Positions 1 to 9,377 of a stretch of DNA of 64,000 nt are shown piece by piece. The DNA lies in the NCBI GenBank assembly GCA_963717125.1, contig CAVQVG010000018.1:62001-126000 (forward strand), in the 5' to 3' direction. Source of the DNA: RYN-230 sp963717125 (GTDB taxonomy: Bacteria; Actinomycetota; Actinomycetes; Streptosporangiales; Streptosporangiaceae). Each line of letters starts with the position of its first letter. Within the stretch, counting starts at the first letter, position 1. The notes beneath the pieces are model-generated. The model saw nothing but the letters and a program-made list of their open reading frames with translations. It ran no database searches and was not told the DNA's origin. A program made the translations under genes and the position numbers.

Positions 1-679
1 CGGGGCGCGCGGGCAGCGGGTTCTTCCCATCGACGGTCAGCCGGACGCCGCCCGGGTCGGACAGCTTGATGTGCACCGCCCGGTGCAGTGTCCAGGTGAC
101 GGACGTGCCCGCGGCGGCGTAGGACCTGGACAGGTACCGGCCGTCCGGGGTAGTGAACACCACCGAGGTGCCCCGGGTGGCCGTGAGCCGGACCACCACC
201 GCCTGGCTGGATTGCGCCGCGGCCGGGCTGGCGCCGGGCGTGGCACTGGTGCGGCCCTGGCCGGCCAGGCTCGGCGCGGGCGCCGGGCGGGGCCCGTGCC
301 CCAGGCCCGCGGTCAGCAGATAGCCCCCCACCCCGAGCACGACCACCACCGCCGCGGCGATCAGCACGGCCGGGTTCAGCCGGGGCCGTCGGGGCGGCCG
401 GGACATCGCGACCAGCTCGTCCAGCCCGATCGCCGAGATCGGGCCGGTCGCCGCGTGAGCATCGTCGTACTCCTGGACCAGCGGCTCGGGATCCACCCCG
501 ACCGCCTGGGCGAGACTGCGGATATGGCCGCGGGCGTAGAAGTCGCCGCCGCACACCGAGTAGTCGTCCGCCTCGATGCCGTGGATGATTCCCTGCCTGA
601 TCCGGGTGCGCTCGCTGACCTGGGCGATGCTGAGTCCGGCCTGGTCGCGTGCTTCCGCTAGGACCTCGCCGATGCTCAC
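1..679 (-). CDS. RodZ-like HTH membrane protein (partial at window edge)
   Basis: The reading frame is open from a GTG at 679 to the left edge, so the C-terminus is missing. The N-terminal ~70 residues form a Cro/C1-type HTH of the HTH_25 kind (VSIGEVLAEARDQAGLS, then a YARGHIRSLAQAVG segment typical of RodZ). One hydrophobic helix (about residues 110-130) follows, then a Pro/Ala-rich linker and a beta-rich DUF4115-like extracellular domain (TATRGTSVVFTTPDG; VTWTLHRAVHIKLSDPGGV). In actinomycetes such proteins are membrane-anchored and linked to cell shape or division. The start is preceded by GGAGG. The role is inferred from domain order only. Confidence 0.8.
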   Translation of the reverse strand, partial: MSIGEVLAEARDQAGLSIAQVSERTRIRQGIIHGIEADDYSVCGGDFYARGHIRSLAQAVGVDPEPLVQEYDDAHAATGPISAIGLDELVAMSRPPRRPRLNPAVLIAAAVVVVLGVGGYLLTAGLGHGPRPAPAPSLAGQGRTSATPGASPAAAQSSQAVVVRLTATRGTSVVFTTPDGRYLSRSYAAAGTSVTWTLHRAVHIKLSDPGGVRLTVDGKNPLPARP

Positions 680-889
680 GCCGTGCCTCCACCGCCGTTC
701 GCACCGCGCGCCGCTCGGGGGTGCGGCCCGCAGTCGGTCATGCCCGGTTTATCACCTATACCAATGCCCGGGGAACCGCTCGCGCATCCCCGGGTGGGGC
801 CACTAGATACCCGGACGTGCTGCGGTCCATCATCGCTGGTGAACACGGCCGATGCGGTCAACCCTGGCCGGTTCGGCGCGTCGTCGCGG

Positions 890-1534
890 TCAGCGGTCCA
901 GGTAGGCCAGCACGGCCAGCACCCGGCGGTTGTCGTCCTCGGATGGGGGCAGGTCGAGCTTGCCGAAGATGCTGGTGCAGTGCTTGCTGACCGCCTTCTC
1001 CGAGATAACCAGGCGCTGCGCGATCGCGCTGTTCGACCGGCCCTCGGCCAGCAGCGCCAGGACGTCGCGTTCCCGGGGACTGAGCCGGGTCACTGGCGGC
1101 TGGTTCGACTGCCGGGCCAGCAGCTTCGACACCACCTCGGGATCCATGACCGTGCCGCCCCGGGCCACCGTGCGCATCGCGTCGGTGAACTGCTCGTCGG
1201 TGAACACCCGGTCCTTGAGCAGGTAGCCGACGCCGCCCGCCTGGTCGGCCAGCAGTTCGCGGGCGTACAGCCGCTCGACGTGGGTGGACAGGATGAGCAC
1301 CGGCAGCCCGGGCACCTGGCGCCGGGCCTCGAGCGCGGCCCGCAGGCCCTCGTCGGTGTGGGCCGGCGGCAGCCGGACGTCCACGATGGCCACGTCCGGC
1401 CGGTGCTCGAGCAGCGCGCGGAGCAGGGACGGCCCGTCGCCGACCGCCTCGGCGATCTCGAAGCCGTGTTCCTTGAGCAGGCTGGCCAGCCCTTCCCTCA
1501 GCAGGAAGAGGTCTTCAGCGATGACAACTCGCAC
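890..1534 (-). CDS. NarL/LuxR-family response regulator
   Basis: 214 aa, GTG start. The receiver domain opens with VRVVIAEDLFLLREG; acidic pocket E7/D8, predicted phosphoacceptor D52 (AIVDVRLPP) and switch lysine in YLLKDR. The C-terminal LuxR HTH (about residues 148-212) contains LSPRERDVLALLAEGRSN and a recognition helix with SEKAVSKHC. The start lies inside the upstream kinase gene (37 bp overlap), so the pair should be co-transcribed and translationally coupled. It is a transcription factor activated by the adjacent DesK-type kinase; the target genes are not evident here. Confidence 0.93.
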   Translation of the reverse strand: MRVVIAEDLFLLREGLASLLKEHGFEIAEAVGDGPSLLRALLEHRPDVAIVDVRLPPAHTDEGLRAALEARRQVPGLPVLILSTHVERLYARELLADQAGGVGYLLKDRVFTDEQFTDAMRTVARGGTVMDPEVVSKLLARQSNQPPVTRLSPRERDVLALLAEGRSNSAIAQRLVISEKAVSKHCTSIFGKLDLPPSEDDNRRVLAVLAYLDR

Positions 1535-2583
1535 GGCACCTCGATGACGACGATGGTCGGGCCGCCCGGTGGGCTGCTGACCGCCAGTACGCCGTCGAAT
1601 GTACCGAGCCGCGTCTCGATGCCGCGCAACCCGGTGCCACGAGCCGGGTCCGCGCCGCCCGCGCCGTCGTCGGTCACCTCGATGCGCAGCGCGCCCGCCG
1701 CGTGCGCCGCCCGGATGTGCACGTGGCGCGCGCTGGCGTGCTTGGCCGCGTTGGCCAGCGCCTCGGCCACCGCGAAGTAGGCAGCCGCCTGGACCGGGGC
1801 GGGCAGCCGCCGGGGCAGGTCGATGTCGGTCGTGCTGGGCAGCGGGGAATCCAGCGCCAGGGCACGCAGCGCGTCGCCCAGGCCGCGTTCCGCCAGCACC
1901 GGCGGATGGATGCCGCTGACCAGTGCGCGCAGCTCGGCCAGCGCCCGGGCCGAGTTGTCCCGTGCCTCGGCCACCAGGGCTACCGCGGCGTCCGGGTCGG
2001 TCCGGATCAGCCGTTCGGTGGCGCGCAGCGAGATGCCCAGCGCGATCAGCCGGGCCTGCGCGCCGTCGTGCAGATCCCGTTCCACCCGGCGCAGTTCCGC
2101 GGCCGCGGTGTCCACCGCCGCCACCCGGGCCAGGCTGAGCCGCCGGACCCGGCCGATCAGCTCACGGTTCCGCCGGGCCAGCGCTGAGTGGCCGCCGATG
2201 GTACGCGGCACCAGCCACACCCCGCAGGCCAGCATGACCAGCCCGGCCGTCAGGTCAACGGCGTGCGGAAAGCCGGCCCCGAAGACCACCGAGTGCAGCG
2301 GGTACAGGCGCAAACTGCCCGAGCCGGGCGGCATCGTGCTGTCCCGCAGGTACAGCGCGAACGCGCAGGAGGCGAAGCCGATTAGCGCGATCGCCGCCAG
2401 GCCGCCCGCGACCGACGGCGCGAGCAGCGCGACGGCGGCTGCGACCGCGATGACCAGCAAGGTCCACGGGCGGATGCCCCAGTACACGGTGGTCACGAGC
2501 ATGACGAGTGGCAGCAGCGCACCCCGGTCGAGGACGCGCGGCCGCCGGGGGAGGGCGTTAGGCACGATGTCCATGGCATCCAT
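1498..2583 (-). CDS. DesK-type sensor histidine kinase
   Basis: 361 aa. Four to five hydrophobic segments occupy residues 20-130 with no large sensing domain. The HisKA_3 dimerisation motif RRVERDLHDGAQARL places the phosphorylated histidine at about H172. The HATPase_c domain follows (ANAAKHASARHVHIR; EVTDDGAGGADPARGTGLRGIETR). It phosphorylates the response regulator whose gene overlaps its 3' end. The input signal cannot be deduced. The gene is divergent from the VOC gene at 2659, with about 75 bp between them for both promoters. Confidence 0.92.
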   Translation of the reverse strand: MDAMDIVPNALPRRPRVLDRGALLPLVMLVTTVYWGIRPWTLLVIAVAAAVALLAPSVAGGLAAIALIGFASCAFALYLRDSTMPPGSGSLRLYPLHSVVFGAGFPHAVDLTAGLVMLACGVWLVPRTIGGHSALARRNRELIGRVRRLSLARVAAVDTAAAELRRVERDLHDGAQARLIALGISLRATERLIRTDPDAAVALVAEARDNSARALAELRALVSGIHPPVLAERGLGDALRALALDSPLPSTTDIDLPRRLPAPVQAAAYFAVAEALANAAKHASARHVHIRAAHAAGALRIEVTDDGAGGADPARGTGLRGIETRLGTFDGVLAVSSPPGGPTIVVIEVPCELSSLKTSSC

Positions 2584-2658
2584 GCTGGTCCCGGGGCGGG
2601 GCGGGCACCAGGGGCCGGGCTCCCCAGATCGGGGGTTGGTAAATACCTACCTGGTGCG

Positions 2659-3069
2659 GTGGTCCGGCATGATGAGCGGGTGCCCGGGAGTGATCAGGTG
2701 ATCGGCTGGATCCGCGAGATCGTGCTGGACACGCCGGACCCGCACCGGCTGGCCGGGTTCTGGGCCGCGCTGCTGGGCGGGACGCCGGTGCGGTGGTATC
2801 CCGGCTGGGTCACCCTGGAACCGCCGCCGCATGGGCAGCGGCTGTCCTTCCAGGGCACTGACTCCTGGGTTCCGGACGGGGCTGGGGCCGGGGTTCATTT
2901 CGACGTGCTGGTCAGCGACCTCGATGCGGCCCAGCAGCGGGTCGTCGCGCTGGGCGGGTCGTACGTCGAGGAGCACGTCTCGCCGCGGCCGGGGCCGGGC
3001 GGCGAGCACATCTCCTGGCGGGTCTGCCGTGACCCGGACGGCCACCTGTTCTGCCTGGTGACCCGCTGA
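2659..3069 (+). CDS. VOC-family (glyoxalase-like) protein
   Basis: 136 aa from the first GTG; in-frame GTGs at 2680 and 2695 are equally possible starts. Sequence is of the Glyoxalase_6 type: IREIVLDTPDPHRLAGFWAA near the N-terminus, then HFDVLVSDLDAAQQRVVALG and a C-terminal RVCRDPDGHLFCLV. These are the beta-alpha-beta-beta-beta modules of the vicinal oxygen chelate fold. Substrate is unknown; many such proteins are small antibiotic-binding or isomerase-like enzymes. It stands alone, divergent from the two-component system. Confidence 0.82.
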   Translation: MVRHDERVPGSDQVIGWIREIVLDTPDPHRLAGFWAALLGGTPVRWYPGWVTLEPPPHGQRLSFQGTDSWVPDGAGAGVHFDVLVSDLDAAQQRVVALGGSYVEEHVSPRPGPGGEHISWRVCRDPDGHLFCLVTR

Positions 3070-3215
3070 CCCGTTCGCCGCGCACATCCGGGACGCGGTC
3101 GGCGGCGCGGCCCGGTTCACCGAGCAGATCCACGTCAGTGTGCTGATTGGTTACCGGCCGTCGGCTGGCTGATTTATCACTCTCATCAGCAACATCACCG
3201 TTACCATGTGGCGCC

Positions 3216-4343
<1,128 letters not shown>

Positions 4344-4380
4344 CCCGCGGGCTGGCAGGATGGGGCGCCAGAGGGTTGGC

Positions 4381-4592
4381 ATGGTCGAGTTCACCGAAGT
4401 GCCGGGCGTCAGCCTGGCCTATGACGTGGCGGGCGCCGGCGAACCGCCGCTGATCTGCGCGGCGCCTGTCCCGGGATCACGATTGGCCAGACGGTCGGGT
4501 CCGGTCACTTCAACCAGCTCGAAGTGCCGGACCAGGTGAACGCCATGATCGGGAAATTCCTGGCCCTGAATCACCTGCACAAGCATGGATAA
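4381..4592 (+). pseudogene. Alpha/beta hydrolase remnant (N and C termini only)
   Basis: Starts as a normal alpha/beta hydrolase (MVEFTEVPGVSLAYDVAGAG, then EPPLI) but at about 4460 jumps, in another frame, to what looks like the C-terminus of the same family (GQTVGSGHFNQLEVPDQV followed by NAMIGKFLALNHL and TAA at 4590). About 200 residues carrying the GxSxG nucleophile elbow and the acid are absent. A deletion with frameshift is the simplest explanation. The family histidine is retained in the SGHFNQ segment. Not functional as an enzyme. Confidence 0.7.
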
Positions 4593-4617
4593 CCGGCCGC
4601 CCGGTGCTCGTGCCGCG

Positions 4618-5433
4618 CTAGACCGTGCGGCGGAGCACCGCGACGACCTTGCCCATGATCTCGGCGCTGTCGCCGGGGATCGGCGGGTAAGCCGGGTTGT
4701 GCGCCATCAGCCAGCACTGGCCGTCCTCGGCCTGCTGGAACGTCTTGACCGTGGCCTCATGCTCGATGCCCTCGATCAGCGCGGCCACGATGTCACCGCT
4801 GACCACCTTCTCCTGCTGCCGGATGATCACATAGTCCCCGTCGGTGATACCCGCGTTGATCATGGAGTCGCCCGCAACCCGGAGCATGAACAGGGTGCCG
4901 AAGCCGACGATCTTGCGCGGCAGCAGGAACGTGTCCTCCACTTCCTGCTGGGCGGTGATCGGCACGCCGGCCGCGATCCGCCCGATCAGCGGCACCCGGA
5001 CCGGGTGGTCCAGGTCAGCCCGGGCCGGCGCGGCGTCCGGCTGCGCCGGGGGAGTATCCATCCCGGTCACTGCAGCCTCCGGCTTGGCCTGTGCAGCGCC
5101 GGTGCTGGCTGGGGGCGCGTCCGCATCGGCCGGCGGAGCGGCGGTCGCGCCCGGGGGACCGTTGGTCGCGGCCGGGTCCTGGCCGGACGGCAGCTCTACC
5201 GTGGTGCGCGGCAGGCCCGGGCCCCGGCTCAGGTAGCCCTTCTTCACTAATGCCGACAGGTGATAGGACACGGTGGACTGGCTGGCCAGTCCGACCGCCT
5301 GGGCGATCTCGCGCAGCGAGGGCGCATAGCCCTGACGCTGCACGGACTCCCGGATGAACTGCAGGATCGTCACCTGCCGTGGGCTGATCGACTGGCTGCG
5401 GCCTGGCTGGCTCGGCGCACCCGTACTGGTCAT
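4618..5433 (-). CDS. lexA: LexA repressor / S24 autopeptidase
   Basis: 271 aa from the ATG at 5433, chosen because GGTGA lies 7 nt upstream; ATG 5457 and TTG 5490 are also in frame. Winged-helix DNA-binding domain at residues 15-75 (SISPRQVTILQFIRESVQ; SLREIAQAVGLASQSTVSYH). An unusually long Ala/Pro-rich linker spans about 81-143. The S24 peptidase domain has the A155-G156 cleavage site (IGRIAAGVPI), Ser190 (AGDSM) and Lys230 (EATVK). It represses the SOS regulon until RecA-stimulated self-cleavage. No actinobacterial GAAC-N4-GTTC box is seen upstream; instead a long palindrome is present. Confidence 0.93.
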   Translation of the reverse strand: MTSTGAPSQPGRSQSISPRQVTILQFIRESVQRQGYAPSLREIAQAVGLASQSTVSYHLSALVKKGYLSRGPGLPRTTVELPSGQDPAATNGPPGATAAPPADADAPPASTGAAQAKPEAAVTGMDTPPAQPDAAPARADLDHPVRVPLIGRIAAGVPITAQQEVEDTFLLPRKIVGFGTLFMLRVAGDSMINAGITDGDYVIIRQQEKVVSGDIVAALIEGIEHEATVKTFQQAEDGQCWLMAHNPAYPPIPGDSAEIMGKVVAVLRRTV

Positions 5434-5483
5434 GTTCAGGTCACCAAGCCAATTCATCAGCCCGATTACGGACCTGGCCTTCG

Positions 5484-5529
5484 TGATCAACCGATCACTG
5501 TCGCTATAACGACAATAATCAGTTGATCA
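5484..5529. promoter_or_regulatory. 46-bp near-perfect palindrome upstream of lexA
   Basis: Outer arms TGATCAAC (5484) and GTTGATCA (5522), inner arms TGTCG/CGACA, centre TATA at 5505-5508. Nineteen of 23 pairs are Watson-Crick. The four mismatches are all C/A on the plus strand, that is G/T on the lexA sense strand. It lies about 50 bp upstream of the preferred lexA start, a position suited to an operator, or to an RNA hairpin if transcribed. Confidence 0.6.
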
Positions 5530-5546
5530 TAAACGACTGATGAGCG

Positions 5547-5940
5547 CTACAGGGCGATGAGGCCGGCGCTGGTGGGGCGGAAGCCGCAGCTGTCCCAGTA
5601 GAACGGGCCCAGCTCGGTCTCGAAGTCGACGTGCAGCCAGGCGCAGCCAGCCGCCCTGGCCTGCTCGGCGGCGAGGGCGACCAGCCTGGTCCCGGCGCCC
5701 TGGTGCCGCAGCCGGGCGGCGACGACGGTGTCCAGGATGAACGCGTGGGAGCCGCCGTCCCAGGCCACGTTGACGAAGCCGGCCAGCCCGGCGCCATCCC
5801 GCGCGCACACCCAGCCCAGGCTGTACCGCTGCAGCTGGGCCTGCCAGTCGTGCTCCCGGACCGGGCTGGCCGAACCCCGCCGCGTGCAGCGCGCCGAGCT
5901 CGTCGTTGCCGAACGGCCCGCGCCACTCGTAACTGACCAC
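5547..5940 (-). pseudogene. GNAT acetyltransferase gene with one frameshift
   Basis: The N-terminus begins at a GTG at 5940 (VVSYEWRGPFGNDELGALHA). After GFGQP near 5880 the frame must shift by one base (one G too many in CCCGGTCC) to continue as VREHDWQAQLQRYSLGW and the clear GNAT core (GAGLAGFVNVAWDGGSHAF; RHQGAGTRLVALAAEQARAA) to the stop at 5547. Both parts fit one 130-residue N-acetyltransferase. An internal ATG/GTG could express only an 87-aa core. Either an inactivating mutation or a sequencing error. Confidence 0.72.
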
Positions 5941-5977
5941 CCAGCTACCGTAGAGCCCGCTGTGACAGCATCCGGTC

Positions 5978-6352
5978 ATGGACATGACGCTCCGGTTCGA
6001 GATCTTCCCGGACGACATCGACGTGATGGCCGACTTCTACCAGCGGGTCCTCGGGTTCCAGCTCACCGCGGACCGCCGCGACGAGGCCCCACCGTACATC
6101 GCGCTGCGGCGCGGCGCGGTGCGGGTCGGGGCTCTTCAGTACCCGTTGCCTAACGCCCGTGCCGCCCGGCGGCCGCCAGCCGGCGTGGAGCTGGTACTGG
6201 AGGTGGACGACATCGCCGCCGAACGCGATCGGGTGCTGGCCGCCGGGTGGCCGCTGGACGACGATCTTCATGATCAGTCCTGGGGGCTGCGGGACTTCCG
6301 CATCCTCGATCCCGACGGGTACTACCTGCGCATCACCGACCGCGCTGGCTGA
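5978..6352 (+). CDS. VOC-family (glyoxalase/bleomycin-resistance-like) protein
   Basis: 124 aa; ATG ATG-like start (MDMTLRFEIFPDDIDVMADF). The arrangement FYQRVLGFQLTADRR, then ELVLEVDDIAAERDRVLAAG and the C-terminal DFRILDPDGYYLRITDR is the canonical two-module VOC fold, with the C-terminal acidic/metal position in DPDGYYLRI. The protein is monocistronic, divergent from the frameshifted GNAT gene. The substrate cannot be deduced; resistance or dioxygenase-like roles are both known in the family. Confidence 0.84.
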   Translation: MDMTLRFEIFPDDIDVMADFYQRVLGFQLTADRRDEAPPYIALRRGAVRVGALQYPLPNARAARRPPAGVELVLEVDDIAAERDRVLAAGWPLDDDLHDQSWGLRDFRILDPDGYYLRITDRAG

Positions 6353-6415
6353 TCGGGCCGGTCGCGGGCACTGGCGTTCGGCAAAAGTTCAGAGTTCGTG
6401 GGGATGAGCCCCCGC

Positions 6416-7690
6416 TCAGCCGGGCGGCAGGCAGGCGGTCAGCGCGGCCGCTTCGGCGTGCAGGCCGGCCGCCAGTTGGTCCACGTCATCCAGCAGGGTC
6501 GGGTCGGCGACCAGCCCGAAGTTCAGCGTCTCGGCCAGCGACACCACCGCGATGCGCAGCGCGTGGTGCTCGCCGATCTCGGCCAGCGAGTACATCGCCT
6601 GGACCGGAAGCCCGAGCACGTGCACCGGCTGGCGGGGACCGGGCACGTTGGACACGTTCAGCGCGAACGAGCGGGCGTGCGACAGCACCCGGTCGGCGAA
6701 CTGGCCCAGCGGCGGGACGCGGGCCAGCTGGCGCATGAGCGCGTCGAGGTGCTGGGCGTCGTGGCCCTGCTTGCGCACCGTGGTGGCCTGCCGGATGGCG
6801 GCCAGCCGGTCGAGCGGGTCGGCCGAGCCGAGCGGCAGGTCCAGGCAGAAGAACGAATCGCGGTTGCCCGGATCGGCCGTGGCGTGGCCGGGGTTGTGCA
6901 GGCTGACCGGCACCTTTACCCGGACCGCGCCGAGGTGGCCGTGCTGGGCCTCCAGCCAGCGGCGCAGCCCGCCCGCCACCACGGTCAGCACGGCGTCGTT
7001 GACGGTCGCCCCGTGGTGGGCGTCTGACACGCGGCGCAGCGCGGTCAGCCCGGCCGTGCTGAACGCCACCGACCGCCGGGCGTCGATGTGTCCGTCGAAC
7101 GGGGACCGCCGCCACGGCTGCGGCGCCTCCCGGGCGGCGGACCGCAGGTCGCCGGCCAGGTGCGGCGCGGCGGCGGCTGGGGCGGGCGGCCCCGGCTGCT
7201 GGTGGGCGGCCCGGGGCGCGGTGACCGGCGGCTCGTCCCAGAGCACCGCGCTGGCCATCGCCATGGCCGTCATCCCGTCGGCCAGTGCGTGGTGGATGCG
7301 CCAGACCAGCGCGCTGCGGTCGCCGGCCAGGGCGGGTATCACGTCGATCCGCCACAGCGGCCGCGACCGGTCCAGGTGCTGGGCGAAGCGGGCGGCCACC
7401 GCGGCCCGCAACCCGGCATCGTCGCCCGCGCCGGCCGGGTCGCACCGCACCACGTGCGCGGCCAGGTCCAGCTCCGGGTCCGGCGCCCACCAGGGCGCAC
7501 CATCCCGCTCGGTCAGCCGCACCCGCAGCCGGGGCGCGCGGTCCAGCCGCCCGGCGATCGACGACCGGAGTTGGTCCGGGTCGAGCTGGCCGTGCACCAG
7601 GATGACCTTGCAGGTGTGCCCGGCCACGGTCTCGTTCTCCAGCGCGAGGATGCGCAGATCCTCGCGGGATAGGCGTTGTGCGACTGGCAC
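6416..7690 (-). CDS. Wax ester synthase/diacylglycerol acyltransferase (WS/DGAT)
   Basis: 424 aa, GTG start. Hallmark active-site motif HHALADG at residues 133-139 (HHxxxDG, base for acyl transfer) inside a condensation-like N-terminal domain, and the C-terminal WES_acyltransf region with NVSNVPGPRQPVHVLG and the final LNFGLVADPTLLDDVDQL. Transfers acyl-CoA to fatty alcohols or diacylglycerol, making wax esters or triacylglycerol as storage lipid at the inner membrane. Length is slightly below the usual ~460 aa of actinobacterial homologues. Monocistronic as far as seen. Confidence 0.92.
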   Translation of the reverse strand: MPVAQRLSREDLRILALENETVAGHTCKVILVHGQLDPDQLRSSIAGRLDRAPRLRVRLTERDGAPWWAPDPELDLAAHVVRCDPAGAGDDAGLRAAVAARFAQHLDRSRPLWRIDVIPALAGDRSALVWRIHHALADGMTAMAMASAVLWDEPPVTAPRAAHQQPGPPAPAAAAPHLAGDLRSAAREAPQPWRRSPFDGHIDARRSVAFSTAGLTALRRVSDAHHGATVNDAVLTVVAGGLRRWLEAQHGHLGAVRVKVPVSLHNPGHATADPGNRDSFFCLDLPLGSADPLDRLAAIRQATTVRKQGHDAQHLDALMRQLARVPPLGQFADRVLSHARSFALNVSNVPGPRQPVHVLGLPVQAMYSLAEIGEHHALRIAVVSLAETLNFGLVADPTLLDDVDQLAAGLHAEAAALTACLPPG

Positions 7691-7776
7691 GGACGACGCA
7701 CCCCCCGACGCCGAAGTCCGTTACCGCGGGCACCGTCACCCAGGCACCCTGCGTAGCAGCAACTATACGGTGCGTT

Positions 7777-7803
7777 GATCCCCGTGCTTAGATCCCCGTG
7801 CTT
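7777..7803. repeat. Short direct repeat, 13 bp x 2
   Basis: GATCCCCGTGCTT occurs at 7777-7789 and 7791-7803, one base apart, between the GNAT gene stop (7807, minus strand) and the acyltransferase start (7690). No function is apparent; it may be slippage debris. Confidence 0.5.
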
Positions 7804-7806
7804 GGA

Positions 7807-8340
7807 TCATGGCGCGGTGAGGTCCCCGGGGCGCAGCCGGAACACCTGCAGGCGCAGGTTGTGGTACTTCTCGGTCTCCCCGACCCACTCCATGCCGATG
7901 CGCCGGACCATGGCCTCGGCCCGCTTGTTGGTCGGCCGGACGACCGCGATGACCTGCTCGATGCCCTGGTCGAAGGCCCATCGGGCCATCGCCAGCCCGG
8001 CCTCCGCAGCGTAACCGTGACCCCACGCGGCCGGGCTGAGCTGCCAGCCGACCTCGAACTCGTCGTCCGGCAGAAGCGGCAGCAGGGTCGCCCCGCCGAT
8101 CAACTGATGGTCTTCGCGTAGTTCGATCGCCCACCGCCCGGCCGGGGTCAGCATCCGGGCATCCTCGGCCACCCACTGCTGCAGGACCAGCCGCATGGCG
8201 GCCGGGTCCGGGACGGTGTCCATTTCCGGCGCCAGCCACCGGGCGACGTTGCCATTGCCGTACGCCGCCAGGGCCGCGTCGGCGTCGTCAGGTGTCCAGG
8301 GCCGCAGGACGAGGCGTTCGGTGACCAATCGCTGGGCCAT
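7807..8340 (-). CDS. RimJ/RimL-type GNAT acetyltransferase
   Basis: 177 aa from ATG 8340 (MAQRLVTERLVLRPWTPDDA), preferred over an upstream in-frame start at 8367 because RLxTERLxLRPW is the usual N-terminus of this family. Acetyl-CoA-binding motif A is in LSPAAWGHGYAAEAGLAMARW (Q/RxxGxG/A form), followed by motif B (AVVRPTNKRAEAMVRRIGME). Likely acetylates a protein N-terminus or a small amine. Divergent from the CoA-binding gene at 8387. Confidence 0.88.
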   Translation of the reverse strand: MAQRLVTERLVLRPWTPDDADAALAAYGNGNVARWLAPEMDTVPDPAAMRLVLQQWVAEDARMLTPAGRWAIELREDHQLIGGATLLPLLPDDEFEVGWQLSPAAWGHGYAAEAGLAMARWAFDQGIEQVIAVVRPTNKRAEAMVRRIGMEWVGETEKYHNLRLQVFRLRPGDLTAP

Positions 8341-8386
8341 GAGAACACGATATCCGGCCTGTGGCACCAGGGACTACGGTGGGCGG

Positions 8387-8818
8387 GTGACCGGTACAGA
8401 TGCCATTGTTGAGCGCATTCTGACGAGCTACGACAGCATCACCGTGGTGGGGGCCAGCGCCGCAGCGGCCAAGGCCGCGCACTACGTGCCCGCGCACATG
8501 CAGCGGCACGGCTGGCGGATCGTGCCGGTCAACCCGCACGCCGACGTCATTCTGGGCGAGCCCGTGTACCGGACGCTCAGCCAGGTCCCGGGGCCGGTCG
8601 GCCTGGTCAACGTGTTCCGGCCGTCCGGGCAGACACCGGACATCGCCCGCCAGGCGGTGGCGGCCGGCGCCACCGCGCTGTGGCTACAGCTCGGCATCGC
8701 CTCGGCCGAGGCCCGGGCCATCGCCACCGCGGCCGGGCTGCTCTACGTGGAAGACCGCTGCCTGATCATCGAGCAGCGCCGGCTCGGCCTGGACGCACCG
8801 AATCTCGGTGGCCAGTGA
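8387..8818 (+). CDS. CoA-binding domain protein (CoA_binding_2)
   Basis: 143 aa, GTG start. A single Rossmann-like CoA_binding_2 domain (YccU type): SITVVGASAAAAKAAHYVP, IVPVNPHADVILGEPVYRTL, VNVFRPSGQTPDIARQAV, and GLLYVEDRCLIIEQRRLG at the C-terminus. Homologues bind CoA non-covalently and are thought to be regulatory; no enzyme activity is established. The start is supported by GGGCGGGTG spacing and by homology of the opening residues rather than the longer upstream open frame. Confidence 0.86.
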   Translation: MTGTDAIVERILTSYDSITVVGASAAAAKAAHYVPAHMQRHGWRIVPVNPHADVILGEPVYRTLSQVPGPVGLVNVFRPSGQTPDIARQAVAAGATALWLQLGIASAEARAIATAAGLLYVEDRCLIIEQRRLGLDAPNLGGQ

Positions 8819-8867
8819 CCCCGGGTTCGCGGCACTCTAGAGCGGTGACAGACACCAGGCCGCGGTC

Positions 8868-9377
8868 ATGACGCCGCCGCGGCAGCGCCCGCCGTTCGTG
8901 GCCGATGAGCGGGCCCAGCTGATCGGCTGGTACGACGTGCAGCGCGCGATCGTGCACCTGAAGTGCGAGGGCCTGTCCGAGCCGGATGCGCACCGCGCCC
9001 TGCTGCCCACGTCACCGCTGATGACCGTGGCCGGCCTGGTGTCCCACCTGCGCTGGGCCGAGCAGCTCTGGTTCGAGGTGATGTTCCTCGGCCGTCCCGG
9101 GACCGGGCCCGGGTTCGAGGGTCCCGAGGACTCCGACATGATGGTGGACGGCGTCCCGCTGGCTCAGTTGCTGGCCGCGTACGCGGCGCAGTGCGCGGTG
9201 TCGAACGAGATCATCGCCGCCCACTCGCTCGACGACACGGGGCGGAACGCCGATTACCCCGATGGCGGCGCGACGCTGCGCTGGATGGTCATCCACATGC
9301 TGGAAGAGACCGCCCGGCACGCCGGCCACCTGGATGTCATCCGGGAACTGCTGGACGGGCAGAAGGGCTACTACTGA
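8868..9377 (+). CDS. DinB-superfamily protein (DUF664)
   Basis: 169 aa. Four-helix DinB/DUF664 fold: ERAQLIGWYDVQRAIVHLKC, MTVAGLVSHLRWAEQLWFE, and the closing WMVIHMLEETARHAGHLDVI. The three metal-binding histidines of the family correspond to His60 (VSHL), the His of VIHM/ARH and that of AGHLD. Actinobacterial members are thiol (mycothiol)-dependent transferases or of unknown function. Its 3' end overlaps the convergent gtrA-like gene by 7 bp. Confidence 0.87.
   Translation: MTPPRQRPPFVADERAQLIGWYDVQRAIVHLKCEGLSEPDAHRALLPTSPLMTVAGLVSHLRWAEQLWFEVMFLGRPGTGPGFEGPEDSDMMVDGVPLAQLLAAYAAQCAVSNEIIAAHSLDDTGRNADYPDGGATLRWMVIHMLEETARHAGHLDVIRELLDGQKGYY

Noticed and set aside
5434..5490. Longer LexA starting at TTG 5490 or ATG 5457
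   Set aside because: The TTG lies inside the palindrome and has no Shine-Dalgarno; ATG 5433 has GGTGA and matches usual LexA length upstream of the HTH.
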